Source: Oxalobacteraceae bacterium (GTDB lineage: Bacteria > Pseudomonadota > Gammaproteobacteria > Burkholderiales > Burkholderiaceae_D). From it: a stretch of DNA of 64,000 nucleotides. Under the pieces are notes generated by a model. The model was not told the DNA's origin. It saw nothing but the letters and a program-made list of their open reading frames with translations, and did not search any database. The translations under genes and the position numbers were made by a program. Every line of letters begins with the position of its first letter. Positions within the stretch are counted from its first letter, which is position 1. The stretch lies in assembly GCA_030698225.1 (NCBI GenBank), contig JAUYNR010000012.1:1-64000 (forward strand). The letters run 5' to 3'. Positions 44,198 through 53,726 of the stretch are shown here, piece by piece.

Positions 44198-45538
44198 CTA
44201 ACGCTCCAAATCCTTTCCATTGATTTTTATCATGGGCGTGGCAACCCGGATCGCCAAATCGTTTTTGGCTATGATCGGGATTACCGCTGCCGGACTGCGC
44301 AAGCCGCGATCCGGGCTGACCCAGACCGCACGCTTGCCGCGCCTGCGGGCCAGTACTTTGGGCAGCGCCCAGATCGTGGTGCACATATTGAGCATCCAGT
44401 AGGCGAGCGGATACCAGATCATCCAAAAATAATGACGAAAAATTCTATGGTCGTAGCGACGATCCAGAAACATGCTGATCATGATCTGCAGCAGACAGGT
44501 GGTGCCGATCAGGACACCGTGCCAGCCCGGCACAATCGTGATTTGCCAGCGCAATGGCAGCTCGACAAACAAACCAACTGACCAAAGCAGGAATACCAGG
44601 GCCATTGAATAGGCCCAGAAAACCGAAATCATATATTCTGCATAAATGAGCCACATGCGACGCATGCGCCACGCGCACAAAGTGTTGGCAAATTTAAGAG
44701 TGACCTGGATACCACCCATGGCCCAGCGCAGACGCTGCTTCCATAATCCGGCCAGGGTTTCCGGCATCAAAATCCAGCACAATGCGCGCGGTTCGAAGCG
44801 CACATCCCAGTGATTGGTCTGTAATTTCCAACTGATGTCGATGTCTTCGGTCAACATGTCGGGACTCCAGAAACCGATTTGCAGCAGTGCCCGTCGGCGA
44901 AACATCGCCACCACGCCCGAGACCGTAAACACCCGGCCGTAAATGCGCTGCGTGCGCTTGATCAAACCGATGATCGATGAAAATTCACCCACCTGCAAAC
45001 GCCCCAGCAGTGTGGAACGGGTGCGGATACGCGGATTGCCAGTCACGGCGCCGACCCGATGACCTGCTTCAAAATGCTTCAGCATCCATGGGATAACGTC
45101 TCGATCCAGGATGGCATCACCATCTATGCATAACAAGAATTCACCATTTGCGATCAACGCTGCGGTATTCATGGCAACCGCCTTGCCCTGATTTTTCTCT
45201 TGATGGATCACGCGCAATGTCGGATAGCTCGCCATCAGGTCATCCAGAATGGCGCCAGTTTTATCCTTGCTGCCGTCATTGACGCATATAATTTCTAAAC
45301 TCGGATAATTCAGTTTCGACAACGCATCAACGACTTCACGAATGTTTTCTTCCTCGTTAAAGCACGGCACGACAATCGACACCAGCGGGGTTGCCTTCAG
45401 CTGCGCCAAAGGGTCTTTGATACGCAGACTCTTACGTTCGTAACGCAAATAATAGGTGATGCCACCGATCATCCATACGTACGCCATGAACAGCGGATAG
45501 TAAAATATAAAGTCGAATAAGAGCAGGTCGAGGTTCAT
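44198..45538 (-). CDS. pgaC: Poly-beta-1,6-N-acetylglucosamine synthase, glycosyltransferase family 2
   Basis: A 446-residue membrane glycosyltransferase. The GT2 motifs are visible: CVNDGSKD, LCIDGDAILD, LTEDIDISWKLQ and KQRLRWAMGG (the QXXRW motif). N-terminal helices lie at about residues 5-28 and C-terminal helices from about 295 onward. It polymerises UDP-GlcNAc and extrudes the chain to the periplasm together with PgaD. It follows pgaB by 3 bases. Confidence 0.95.
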   Translation of the reverse strand: MNLDLLLFDFIFYYPLFMAYVWMIGGITYYLRYERKSLRIKDPLAQLKATPLVSIVVPCFNEEENIREVVDALSKLNYPSLEIICVNDGSKDKTGAILDDLMASYPTLRVIHQEKNQGKAVAMNTAALIANGEFLLCIDGDAILDRDVIPWMLKHFEAGHRVGAVTGNPRIRTRSTLLGRLQVGEFSSIIGLIKRTQRIYGRVFTVSGVVAMFRRRALLQIGFWSPDMLTEDIDISWKLQTNHWDVRFEPRALCWILMPETLAGLWKQRLRWAMGGIQVTLKFANTLCAWRMRRMWLIYAEYMISVFWAYSMALVFLLWSVGLFVELPLRWQITIVPGWHGVLIGTTCLLQIMISMFLDRRYDHRIFRHYFWMIWYPLAYWMLNMCTTIWALPKVLARRRGKRAVWVSPDRGLRSPAAVIPIIAKNDLAIRVATPMIKINGKDLER

Positions 45539-45541
45539 CGC

Positions 45542-47653
45542 TTAGCGCACCAATACATTGGTTTCGACCGAAATCACGGGCCTGATTAGCGCCTCTTCCG
45601 GCAGTGCTGCATGGAAGTCGTCGGGGTAATAGCCAAAATTGCGGGCTCCCGCCAAATGCAATTGGCGCAATTGCGCAGCCAGAATTTTGCCTGGAATCGG
45701 CTGATTGGTTTTCCAGTCGCGGCTTTGCAATTCAAATACCGTTTTGTTCAATGCGCCAGGGACGGCTTGTACTTTGCGCATCAATTGATCCAGCCATCTC
45801 TCCGTATCCTGCGCGCCTTCCATATACGGCATCGCCATAACTGCAGTGAAATCATAGGTCGTCAAAAAGCTCGGAAAACTTTGCGCAAGCCACTCCTCGG
45901 ACGCCGGCTCCAATACCGTCTGTGCATACAAATTGCGCGCTGTAATGAGTGCCGGTTGATATTCACGCAGCTTGTCAGCGAGGGTGACGGTAAAAGCATT
46001 GATATAGGCGGTCTTTTTGTCCGTCCAGAGACGACGCAACTCGACAGACTTGCGAATTTCCTCGACCGAATCAGGCAAGCGCCATTGGTCGCGATAAAAT
46101 TTCAACGCTACCGGGCTGGCATCCTCATAGTCTGAAAGGGTGGCGTCATCATGGAACAAAATGCCGTTGAACACGGATGATTTGCCCAGATCTTCATAAA
46201 TCTCGGTGACGGTATTGCGTACCAATGGATCGAACAGCGACAAGCGATGATAGCGGCCGTGCGAAGCTGCAGCGGGCGCACCCGGCATCACCTGCACCAC
46301 GCGATCAGCGGCTGGATGGGCATCCGGCAATTTGAATGCCATCACCGGCATCCATGCATACACTCTTACGCCGACACGGGTGCTCAGTTGCCACGCTACT
46401 CGCGAGAATAAATCGGCGCGAACCGGCAAATGACGGTTCGAAAAATACATCGCATCGGCCACACCATCGCCGTCCGGGTCCGCATAGGCCTGCAGATAAA
46501 CCGTGGTCGGCTGCAATCTCTTCATGCGGTCGAGCAACCTGGAAAGATTTTTTTCCTGTTGCTGAGGATCGGCATCGTACACATAGTCCAGATCAACGTG
46601 GATGACGCGCTCCAGCGGCGCTACCACGCCCGCATTACCGGCGGGTTCGCGCAACAGCAGCGTCAAATCCGCCAGGCGGGTTTCGAAACTGACCAATCCG
46701 CGCCGCATCCGCGCCAGCGAGTCGGCCGGCGTATTCGGCCCTGGCTCCAGGTTCATCGTGATCGGCATGCCCACTTCAGTTGCCCACTGGGTCGCTGCCA
46801 AGTTGTATCTGCCATACGGCCACACCATTGCACGTGGACGCTGGTGCAACTCGCGTTCTATCAGTTCGGAACTGCGTTGCAAGTCATTCTTGATGCGCGC
46901 AGCGTACTCGGCGTCCGATTCATAAGCCGCGTTGTCAGCCGCATTTTGCGGCCGATAATAGCGAGAAATCGCGGCCGCAATTAAATTGCCTTGCGGGTTG
47001 GCCGGGATTCCCTTGTGCATGTCATGCGAATGTGAGGCAACTTCGACCAGACCGGAAGCAACCATGACGCGGATCTCATCCCAAGTCGCAAATTGGTCGC
47101 GTGGAAGCTGGTTATCGCCAAACGATACCTGGCCACCAGGCGGCGTTTCGATCCAGTCTCCGACAATCGCAATGACAGCCGGAAAATTGAACAATTTCAA
47201 CAAAGGGAACACTTTGGTATAAACGCTCTTGTAGCCATCATCAAAAGTCAGCAGCAGCGCTTTTTCAGGGAGCCTGGCCCCGCCTGCGCGCGCATCTACG
47301 ATTTGTTGCAAGCTGACCGGGTGATAATCGTTCTCCTGCAGCCAGTTCAGGTGACGGATAAATTCCTGCGTTTCGATCGCTGTCGGCTCAGGCTGGGTTG
47401 TAAATGACTCTCGCAAATTATCGCGAATGTCGTGATAACACAGCACCCGAAAACTCTGCGCCGGATCATCGGCCGCTGCCACTGCAGTTAATCGTGCGCT
47501 CAGTGCCGGCGGTGCCAGTGTTTGGGCTGCAACTGTAACGATTGGCAAAAAACCGCCCGGCAACGCCATCAGCAAGCACAGCAAACCAGCGCGACCATGC
47601 GCTTTACACCGCATCAATAAAGCCTTGCACGACAAGAAAAGAGTGCAACTCAT
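45542..47653 (-). CDS. pgaB: Poly-N-acetylglucosamine deacetylase PgaB
   Basis: A 703-residue two-domain export protein. The signal region is at about residues 20-45. The N-terminal NodB deacetylase has metal-binding LLTFDDGYKSVYT (Asp pair) and EVASHSHDMHKG (His pair). The C-terminal hydrolase-like domain starts near residue 345 (VIHVDLDYVYDADPQQQEKN). The first domain removes some acetyl groups so the polymer can leave through PgaA; the second cleaves deacetylated polymer in relatives. Both domains look intact. It overlaps pgaA by 4 bases. Confidence 0.95.
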   Translation of the reverse strand: MSCTLFLSCKALLMRCKAHGRAGLLCLLMALPGGFLPIVTVAAQTLAPPALSARLTAVAAADDPAQSFRVLCYHDIRDNLRESFTTQPEPTAIETQEFIRHLNWLQENDYHPVSLQQIVDARAGGARLPEKALLLTFDDGYKSVYTKVFPLLKLFNFPAVIAIVGDWIETPPGGQVSFGDNQLPRDQFATWDEIRVMVASGLVEVASHSHDMHKGIPANPQGNLIAAAISRYYRPQNAADNAAYESDAEYAARIKNDLQRSSELIERELHQRPRAMVWPYGRYNLAATQWATEVGMPITMNLEPGPNTPADSLARMRRGLVSFETRLADLTLLLREPAGNAGVVAPLERVIHVDLDYVYDADPQQQEKNLSRLLDRMKRLQPTTVYLQAYADPDGDGVADAMYFSNRHLPVRADLFSRVAWQLSTRVGVRVYAWMPVMAFKLPDAHPAADRVVQVMPGAPAAASHGRYHRLSLFDPLVRNTVTEIYEDLGKSSVFNGILFHDDATLSDYEDASPVALKFYRDQWRLPDSVEEIRKSVELRRLWTDKKTAYINAFTVTLADKLREYQPALITARNLYAQTVLEPASEEWLAQSFPSFLTTYDFTAVMAMPYMEGAQDTERWLDQLMRKVQAVPGALNKTVFELQSRDWKTNQPIPGKILAAQLRQLHLAGARNFGYYPDDFHAALPEEALIRPVISVETNVLVR

Positions 47654-50115
47654 TTGAACCGCCCGGATAAATTCAACAACAGATAATTGCGGTATTCGCG
47701 GTTGCCGTCATAGGGATGAAAACTGCGCCCAACGCCATAGGTAAATTCCCATGCATCGTCCTGACGCCATTCGTGTTCATAACGCAGGCCTGCGGCCAAT
47801 CCACGATCAAAGCCATCTTGCCAATACTGTCCAAGTGCCAAGCCGGCGCGCTGTTTGAAGGAGCGCTGATAGCGGCGCCAGGTCAGCCATTCGCCTTTGA
47901 TGTCTAGCTCCAGAACGGCATCGCGGGTGGGATTGAAATAATTGCGGTCACTTTGGCTATTGCGGGAACTGGAAAATCCCAGGATCGAATCCAGTTTAAA
48001 TACCGGGCCACTGATCCAGCGTTCCTGCCACCAGATTCTGGCCACGTCGCGCGTATTGCCGTCTGAAAATTGGGTGCTGGAAAGTTCGCCGCCGGCCTTG
48101 CGCGATTCATTCAAGGTCCAGCTCATTCCCAGCTTCAGCCCTTTTGCCGTGACGCCGCCAGCCAGCGCTGCTGCGGGCAAATCAATGATGTTGGTATCGA
48201 TCGCAACTTGTGCGCTCCAGGCGTCGGATAAGTCCCAACTGAGTACCAGCGCTACGCCACCGGCATGGGCATCATCCAAGGTACGATTGAGCTCGGCTTC
48301 CACGCTGAGATCTCGGGCCCGGTAATCCAGCCCGACCCCGAGCCGGGTACGCGATACGTTCTCATTGCCGGTCTCGCCATCGGCGCGCGTCAGATGGCTC
48401 AATACGCGAACATGATCGCCGAGCGAACCGGTTAATGGCTCTGAATAGAGTGCGGCATCTGTCACGGAGTCGGCGCCACTGCCGGCTGCACCGCGCCCGA
48501 TCGCACTTTCCACCTTGTATACAGGTCGGTCGTAACTGGCCAGTTTGCGCGCGTAATTCTGTACCGCCTTATTTTCAGGTTGTTGCAACAATAGTGGCGG
48601 CAACACGATCTTGGCTTGTGAAAATTCGTTCAGGGACAACAAGGTTTCACCCCGCCCGATGGCGGCATCAAGCGATTTTGGCTGGTCGATTTGCATCAGC
48701 GAATATTCATCCAGCGCCGCACGCGGATGTTCGCGCCGCGATTGCAATGCAGCCCAGGCAGAACGGATTTCACTATTGAATGGCGCTTGCGCGCGCAATG
48801 TACTCAGACGTTTTTCGGCTAGCGCCAAGCGGTCGCTGTACATTTTCAACAATTCACCCAGCACGTAAACACGCAAATAATCGGGGTTGGCTTTTTCCAG
48901 GCCGCGCATGCCTTGGTAGTTGCGTTGCGGCTGACCGGGCAGCAAGCGACTTGCCAGCACCTCGGCTTCATCATGTTGCTCCGCTTCGCTGTAAGCGTAA
49001 ATAAGTGAAATCTGTGTGTTCAGCAGCTCGCTCGGGTCTGCAGCACGAATGTCTGTCAAGCCTTCAAGATACAGATCGCGTGCCGTTTCCGGCTGCTCCA
49101 GAGACAAATACGCATCTGCTGCGGCGAGCTTGACATACGAGGGCACGACGACGTTGGCATCGACCAAAGTGCGGTAAAGCTGCACCGCTTCGCGCATGTA
49201 TCCACGGTCGCGCAGGGCGATCATGCGATCGAATTTGGTCCGTGGCAGGTCGCCAAACTGGCGTGTCAGATCGGCATTCTCAGCCAGACCAATATCGATC
49301 GTGGTGAACCGCGAGCGCTGGTTTTCCGCCGCCAGTTGTGCTTCGCCAAACCGAATGGTGAGGGCGGCAGCGGCATAGGCTATTTGATATTTTTCTTCGT
49401 CATTGAATGCGCCGGGCTGAAGATTGCCATAGCGCTTGGCAAGATAGGGCATCCCGGCCTGGCCCAATGCAAAAACGCGTCCGCGCTGGGCATAGCGAAA
49501 CGCAGGATTGAATTGCAGGGCTTTTTGATACACGGTGACCGCTTGCAGCCACTCTTTGCGCAATTCATGCAGTTCCGCCAAAGCAATCATCATCGGGAAG
49601 TCAGCGGCGGTATATTTTTCGACCGTTTCAGGCAAACCGCGCAACGCGTAATCGTAGGCCGGTTGTATGCGCTGTTGTCCGATCCACGCATACACCAAAC
49701 CGGCATGCGCTTCGCTATCGGCCGGCGTTTTAGCAATCAATAAGCGATAGGCAGTTTCTGCATCCTGATGGCGGCCTGCCATTCTGGCCGCATGGGCGAT
49801 GGCTTTGAGGGCGTAAGGCGGCGCTTCGGCTTGCACAATTTGCGGGAAGTACAACAGTGCCGCCGGATAATCGGCGGCCTTATCCAATACCGCCGCAAGA
49901 TCGTAGACAAAGCGCAGGTCTTGTGGATAAGCGAGATGCCATGCGCGCAGCTTGTCGATGGCCGGTCCAAGTTGCGCGTGTTCGCCCCTGGTAGACAGAA
50001 TGAGCGCATCGTAGTCTGCCTGCGGTACGGCAGCATACGCGCTGCTCAATACGCACAATCCGGCCAGGATCAACGCACGTATACAGGGCCGAAAGCATAA
50101 GCTCGAAATACTCAT
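47650..50115 (-). CDS. pgaA: Outer-membrane poly-N-acetylglucosamine porin PgaA
   Basis: An 821-residue protein. A signal peptide (about residues 1-29, ending SAYAA) is followed by tetratricopeptide repeats over about 30-500 (for example DAETAYRLLIAKTPADSEAHAGLVYAW) and a C-terminal beta-barrel from about 530 ending YLLLNLSGRF. It exports partly deacetylated polymer through the outer membrane. First gene of the pgaABCD operon. The ATG at 50115 has only a weak ribosome-binding sequence, so its translation may be regulated, as in E. coli where CsrA represses it; I see no clear CsrA-type GGA cluster here. Confidence 0.94.
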   Translation of the reverse strand: MSISSLCFRPCIRALILAGLCVLSSAYAAVPQADYDALILSTRGEHAQLGPAIDKLRAWHLAYPQDLRFVYDLAAVLDKAADYPAALLYFPQIVQAEAPPYALKAIAHAARMAGRHQDAETAYRLLIAKTPADSEAHAGLVYAWIGQQRIQPAYDYALRGLPETVEKYTAADFPMMIALAELHELRKEWLQAVTVYQKALQFNPAFRYAQRGRVFALGQAGMPYLAKRYGNLQPGAFNDEEKYQIAYAAAALTIRFGEAQLAAENQRSRFTTIDIGLAENADLTRQFGDLPRTKFDRMIALRDRGYMREAVQLYRTLVDANVVVPSYVKLAAADAYLSLEQPETARDLYLEGLTDIRAADPSELLNTQISLIYAYSEAEQHDEAEVLASRLLPGQPQRNYQGMRGLEKANPDYLRVYVLGELLKMYSDRLALAEKRLSTLRAQAPFNSEIRSAWAALQSRREHPRAALDEYSLMQIDQPKSLDAAIGRGETLLSLNEFSQAKIVLPPLLLQQPENKAVQNYARKLASYDRPVYKVESAIGRGAAGSGADSVTDAALYSEPLTGSLGDHVRVLSHLTRADGETGNENVSRTRLGVGLDYRARDLSVEAELNRTLDDAHAGGVALVLSWDLSDAWSAQVAIDTNIIDLPAAALAGGVTAKGLKLGMSWTLNESRKAGGELSSTQFSDGNTRDVARIWWQERWISGPVFKLDSILGFSSSRNSQSDRNYFNPTRDAVLELDIKGEWLTWRRYQRSFKQRAGLALGQYWQDGFDRGLAAGLRYEHEWRQDDAWEFTYGVGRSFHPYDGNREYRNYLLLNLSGRFK

Positions 50116-50543
50116 CCATGTTCAATCAAAATTTGCGGGCGACAGAAACGCTGCGCATTTTAGTCCAGAACTGTTCTTTATAATAGCCAACACACTTTGT
50201 ACGGCAGCGATGTAAATCCGGAAAATAATGGCACTCGTATTCAATAAAATGCGACTGTACTGCAATATTTATTGCTTATTTGCATAATACATAATTACTT
50301 AAAACACAACAATTATAATATTGCGAAAATGTAACATTCATAGCTCTCATTCGGGAAAATGTCAGAAATGGCGGCCGAAAGAACCGAAGGCTGCAGTCGG
50401 TGCTAATTTTTTGGCTGATTAACAGCAGGTTCGAGCAGGTGCGAAAACGACGATTTTTCGACCCGCGAGCTGCCACGACCAGAGGACTTCGCTGGCAACG
50501 GCTTTGCGATTTTGTGGTTTTATTTCAACACGAAAAATTCAAA

Positions 50544-50593
50544 AAAATCAGCCGCAGGGAAAAGTCGGAAGACTTTTCCCTGCGGCTGATTTT
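50544..50593. terminator. Perfect 23-bp hairpin with GGAA loop
   Basis: Arms 50544-50566 and 50571-50593 are exact complements, starting AAAATCAGCCGCAGGG and ending GCTGATTTT. The A-run and T tail allow termination in either direction. No annotated gene ends here on the plus strand; on the minus strand argR ends 213 bases upstream. An untranslated RNA ending at this site is possible. Confidence 0.7.
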
Positions 50594-50712
50594 CTGATGC
50601 GCAGGCCAAGCATAAAAGCCGGCTGCGCCCTATTGCACTTTTTTCAAGCAATGGATTTTAAACACCAGGCTTTAGTGACTTTGCTTTCGTTTCTTGAACA
50701 TTACGAAGTTGC

Positions 50713-50799
50713 AACGCATATATTTAAAATACAGGACACTGTATTTTAAATATATGCGTTAAATATATGCGGAAAACATGCAATTTATTGCCATACTCC
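50713..50799 (-). repeat. Dispersed intergenic element, copy 4
   Basis: Minus orientation, 7 bases after the argR stop. GGAGTATG is at 50799-50792, CCGCA at 50772-50768, and a perfect palindrome with 22-base arms at 50713-50734/50739-50760 (core AAAATACAG-GACA-CTGTATTTT). Its ATG opens an 11-codon frame (MAINCMFSAYI, 50794-50759). Confidence 0.65.
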
Positions 50800-50805
50800 T
50801 TGCTT

Positions 50806-51792
50806 TTACGATTCTGCCGGACCCGGCAGAATGCCGTGGCCGGGCACCAGCTTGCGCTGGCGCTCCTCGCGCGGGGTGATCCCGAACAGCGCGCCGTAGG
50901 CGGTCGAGAAATGCGAGCCGGAGGAGAAGCCGCACATCAGGCCGATCTGGACGATCGAATGATGCGACTCCAGCAACAGCTGGCGCGAGCGCTGCAGCCG
51001 CAACTCCAGGTAATAACGGGATGGCACCGCGCCCAGGTATTGCTTGAACAGCCGCTCCAGCTGGCGGCGCGAGATCCCGACCAGGCCGGCGATGTCGTCG
51101 GTGGCCAGCGGTTCCTCGATATTGCTTTCCATTAGCGTGACCGCTTCCGACAGTTTCGGCTGCAGCACGCCGAAGCGCGCCTGCAGCGCCTGGCGCTGGC
51201 GCTCGCTGGCATCGCGGATGCGGTCCACGCACAGCGCCTCCTGAATCTGCGCCTGCAATCTGGCATCGAACAGGATGCCGATCAGGCACAGCGCGAAATC
51301 GATGCTGGCCGCACCGCCGCAGCAGCTTAGACGATGGCCGTCGAGTTCGAACAAGTTCGGGGTCAGGATCGCGCGCTCGGCGACATCGCCGGCATCCGCA
51401 TACAGCGCCCACGGCAATGCGGTGCGCGCCCCATCCATCGCACCGCTGCGCGCCAGCCACAGCACTGCAGCCCCGACCGCGCCCCAGAGCGGCGCGCGCT
51501 GGCAGCGCTCCAGCAGGATCCGGCCCTGCTGCCTGCCCAAACCGCCCAGCGCATCGTCCGACACCAGCAGGCAGAGTTGCGCGACAGGCCAGGCCGACGC
51601 TTGCAACGCGGGTTCCAGCGCCGACTCCAGCGCCATCGATTCAAGCTGCAGGCGCGCCGGGCCCAGCGCCTTGGCCGCCATCTGCAGCGGCTGCAACAGC
51701 CCGGCTAGCGTGAGCGAGGCTTCGCGCTCCGGGCAAATCAGCAGGATGCGTAGCGGCAGGTGATTCAGGGTGGACAGCGAGGCAAATGACAT
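50806..51792 (-). CDS. argR: AraC/GlxA-family transcriptional regulator, ArgR-like
   Basis: A 328-residue regulator. The N-terminal half is a class-I glutamine amidotransferase-like (GlxA) domain, without an obvious catalytic Cys. The C-terminal AraC helix-turn-helix pair reads EAVTLMESNIEEPLATDDIAGLVGISRRQLERLFKQYL, then IVQIGLMCGFSSGSHFSTAY. This half is very close to P. aeruginosa ArgR, the arginine-responsive activator of aot and aru genes, so control of the aot and ast operons here is likely by inference. It is not next to either. The start at 51792 excludes a 29-residue extension that lacks domain character. Confidence 0.8.
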   Translation of the reverse strand: MSFASLSTLNHLPLRILLICPEREASLTLAGLLQPLQMAAKALGPARLQLESMALESALEPALQASAWPVAQLCLLVSDDALGGLGRQQGRILLERCQRAPLWGAVGAAVLWLARSGAMDGARTALPWALYADAGDVAERAILTPNLFELDGHRLSCCGGAASIDFALCLIGILFDARLQAQIQEALCVDRIRDASERQRQALQARFGVLQPKLSEAVTLMESNIEEPLATDDIAGLVGISRRQLERLFKQYLGAVPSRYYLELRLQRSRQLLLESHHSIVQIGLMCGFSSGSHFSTAYGALFGITPREERQRKLVPGHGILPGPAES

Positions 51793-51885
51793 CGGAACAG
51801 AATACCCTTTTTCAGTGCGTACCGACAAGCCGGCGGGCCTGGCGGGTATTGGTGCAAACGCTGCATTCGCTGCTACCATGGCGGC

Positions 51886-52701
51886 ATGATGACTGATGGT
51901 TATTTCTTGCCGGCGCTCAGGCGCCTGGGCCGCAAGCTGCTGGTGTGGCTAGTCAGCTGGTGGCGGATCGTGCTGTTCGGCGTGCTGGTGTTGACGCTGG
52001 CGCTGTCGCCATCGACCTATAACCGGGCCGGCCGCAGCGCCATCGCGCGCCAGATCGTCAGCGGAACTGCGCCGAATCTGATGTGGTTTACCGTGCTGTC
52101 GGCCCTGATCAGCGTGGTGCTGATCCGGATTGTCGTGGTCACCGCGCTCAGCTACGGCTTGTCGCGGTTCGCCATCGAAATGGTGGTGCGGGTGCTGGTG
52201 CTGGAACTGATTCCGCTCACCGCCGCCATGTTCGTGGCGCTGCGCTGTACGCTGCCGGACGGCGCCGAACTTGAGCAGATGCGCGCGCAAGGCGCGCTGG
52301 ACGCGCTGCAACGCCAGGGCATAGACCCGATCCGGCACGAATTCCTGCCGCGCGTGCTGGCCGGCGTGTTTTCGGTCTGGATGCTGGGCGCGGTCAGCTG
52401 CCTGCTGACGCTGGTGCTGGCATACCTGGCGATCTACGGCTTTACGCCGTGGGCGCTGGCCGGCTACACGCGGGTGGTCGGCCAGGTGTTCAATCCGGCC
52501 GTGAGCCTGATCCTGGTGCTGAAAATATTCTTTTTCAGTCTGGCCGTGTCGTTCATCCCGATCGCCTCCGCGTATTACGACGGCCTGGCCGCAGTACGCC
52601 GCCACCGCACCCATCTTGCCACCGGACTGGCCGGCATGGTGCGCCTGTTTGCCGTTGTACTGGTGATTGAAGTGGCCTCATTGATGGGCAATTATTATTA
52701 A
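51886..52701 (+). CDS. MlaE-type ABC transporter permease
   Basis: A 271-residue inner-membrane protein of the MlaE family (DUF140). It has several helices and the cytoplasmic coupling segment DALQRQGIDPIRHEFLPRVLAG typical of MlaE. With an MCE protein (next gene) and an ATPase it would move lipids between membranes. Divergent from argR across about 94 bases. Two adjacent ATGs are possible starts (51886 and 51889). The matching MlaF-type ATPase gene is absent from this locus. Confidence 0.88.
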   Translation: MMTDGYFLPALRRLGRKLLVWLVSWWRIVLFGVLVLTLALSPSTYNRAGRSAIARQIVSGTAPNLMWFTVLSALISVVLIRIVVVTALSYGLSRFAIEMVVRVLVLELIPLTAAMFVALRCTLPDGAELEQMRAQGALDALQRQGIDPIRHEFLPRVLAGVFSVWMLGAVSCLLTLVLAYLAIYGFTPWALAGYTRVVGQVFNPAVSLILVLKIFFFSLAVSFIPIASAYYDGLAAVRRHRTHLATGLAGMVRLFAVVLVIEVASLMGNYY

Positions 52702-52751
52702 CGCAGCTTTTATTTATTCACAACCTTTGGCGCCGCCAACCGTGAACCTCC

Positions 52752-53726
52752 ATGACAGATAAAGCAAACGATACAGCGCCGATGCCGGCACCGCCGCCGA
52801 TTCCCAACGTCGAGTTCAAGGCGGCCATGCTGCTGGTCCTGATGGTGGTATTGGTGTCGGCCGCGGCGATCTACCTGATGTATGCGCGCGGCGTGTTCGA
52901 ATCGACCCAGAAGCTGGTGCTGGTAGCGGACGATGCCGAAGGTGTCGTGGTCGGGATGGACGTCACGTTTTCCGGTTTTCCGATCGGGCGCGTCAGCCGC
53001 ATAGAACTCAACCGCGAGGGCAAGGCGCGCATGATTGTCGACGTCGCGCAGAAGGATGCGCACTGGTTGCGCAACTCCAGCATCTTCACGATGGAACGCG
53101 GCCTGGTCGGCGCGACCCGGCTGCGCGCGTTCAGCGGCATCCTGAGCGACCCGCCATTGGCGGACGGCGCGGTGCGCAGCGTGCTGGCCGGCGATGTGAG
53201 TGCCGAAATTCCGCGGCTGCTGGCCAGCGCCAAGCAACTGATCGAAAATCTGAATGCGCTGACTGGTACCGACTCGCCGCTGGAGTCAAGCTTGCGCAAC
53301 GTCCAGTCTGTCACGGAAAAACTGGCCGGCAAGAGCGGTGCGCTGGGTGTGCTCGCCGGCACCGATGAAAATGCACAAAAACTGCTGATCACGATCGACC
53401 GCGCCAACCAGTTGCTGGCCACCGTCGACGGCCTGGCGACCAAGGCCGACAGCCAGGTGTTTGGCAGCAACGGCGTGATGCCCGAAGCGCGGGCCGCCAT
53501 CGTCCAGCTCAACGGCTTGCTGCTGGACGTCAGAACCAGCATGAAAAAAATCGATGCGGTGCTGGTCGAAGCGCAGACGGTCGGCGCCAACCTTAAAGAC
53601 GCCACCGCCGACCTGGCGCCGCTGCGCGCCGACGTCGACAGCAACTTGCGCAAGGTCGAGCAACTGGTCAATGAAATCAATCGCAAGTGGCCGTTCAAAC
53701 GCGAAGCGGAGATCAAGCTGCCATGA
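52752..53726 (+). CDS. MCE/MlaD-type lipid-binding protein
   Basis: A 324-residue protein anchored by one N-terminal helix (about residues 24-45). An MCE domain follows at about 52-130 (VLVADDAEGVVVGMDVTFSGFPIGRVSRIEL), then a long helical C-terminal part (about 150-315) with coiled-coil character. MCE proteins carry phospholipids across the periplasm. It starts 50 bases after the MlaE-type gene and overlaps the lipoprotein gene by 4 bases. The N-terminal Pro-rich stretch (APMPAPPPIP) precedes the anchor. Confidence 0.9.
   Translation: MTDKANDTAPMPAPPPIPNVEFKAAMLLVLMVVLVSAAAIYLMYARGVFESTQKLVLVADDAEGVVVGMDVTFSGFPIGRVSRIELNREGKARMIVDVAQKDAHWLRNSSIFTMERGLVGATRLRAFSGILSDPPLADGAVRSVLAGDVSAEIPRLLASAKQLIENLNALTGTDSPLESSLRNVQSVTEKLAGKSGALGVLAGTDENAQKLLITIDRANQLLATVDGLATKADSQVFGSNGVMPEARAAIVQLNGLLLDVRTSMKKIDAVLVEAQTVGANLKDATADLAPLRADVDSNLRKVEQLVNEINRKWPFKREAEIKLP

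Larger units (their letters stand above)
50116..50805. promoter_or_regulatory. Long upstream region of pgaA with two perfect hairpins
   Basis: 690 bases without a credible gene. The part nearest pgaA (50150-50350) is AT-rich and should hold its promoter. A 23-bp hairpin lies at 50544-50593 and a 22-bp hairpin at 50713-50760 (each entered separately), and a dispersed element abuts the argR stop. Short frames on the plus strand through the hairpin are not convincing. Confidence 0.6.

Noticed and set aside
50400-50597. A 65-codon plus-strand frame upstream of pgaA
   Set aside because: Its 3' third is the perfect hairpin itself, and no Shine-Dalgarno or domain is present.
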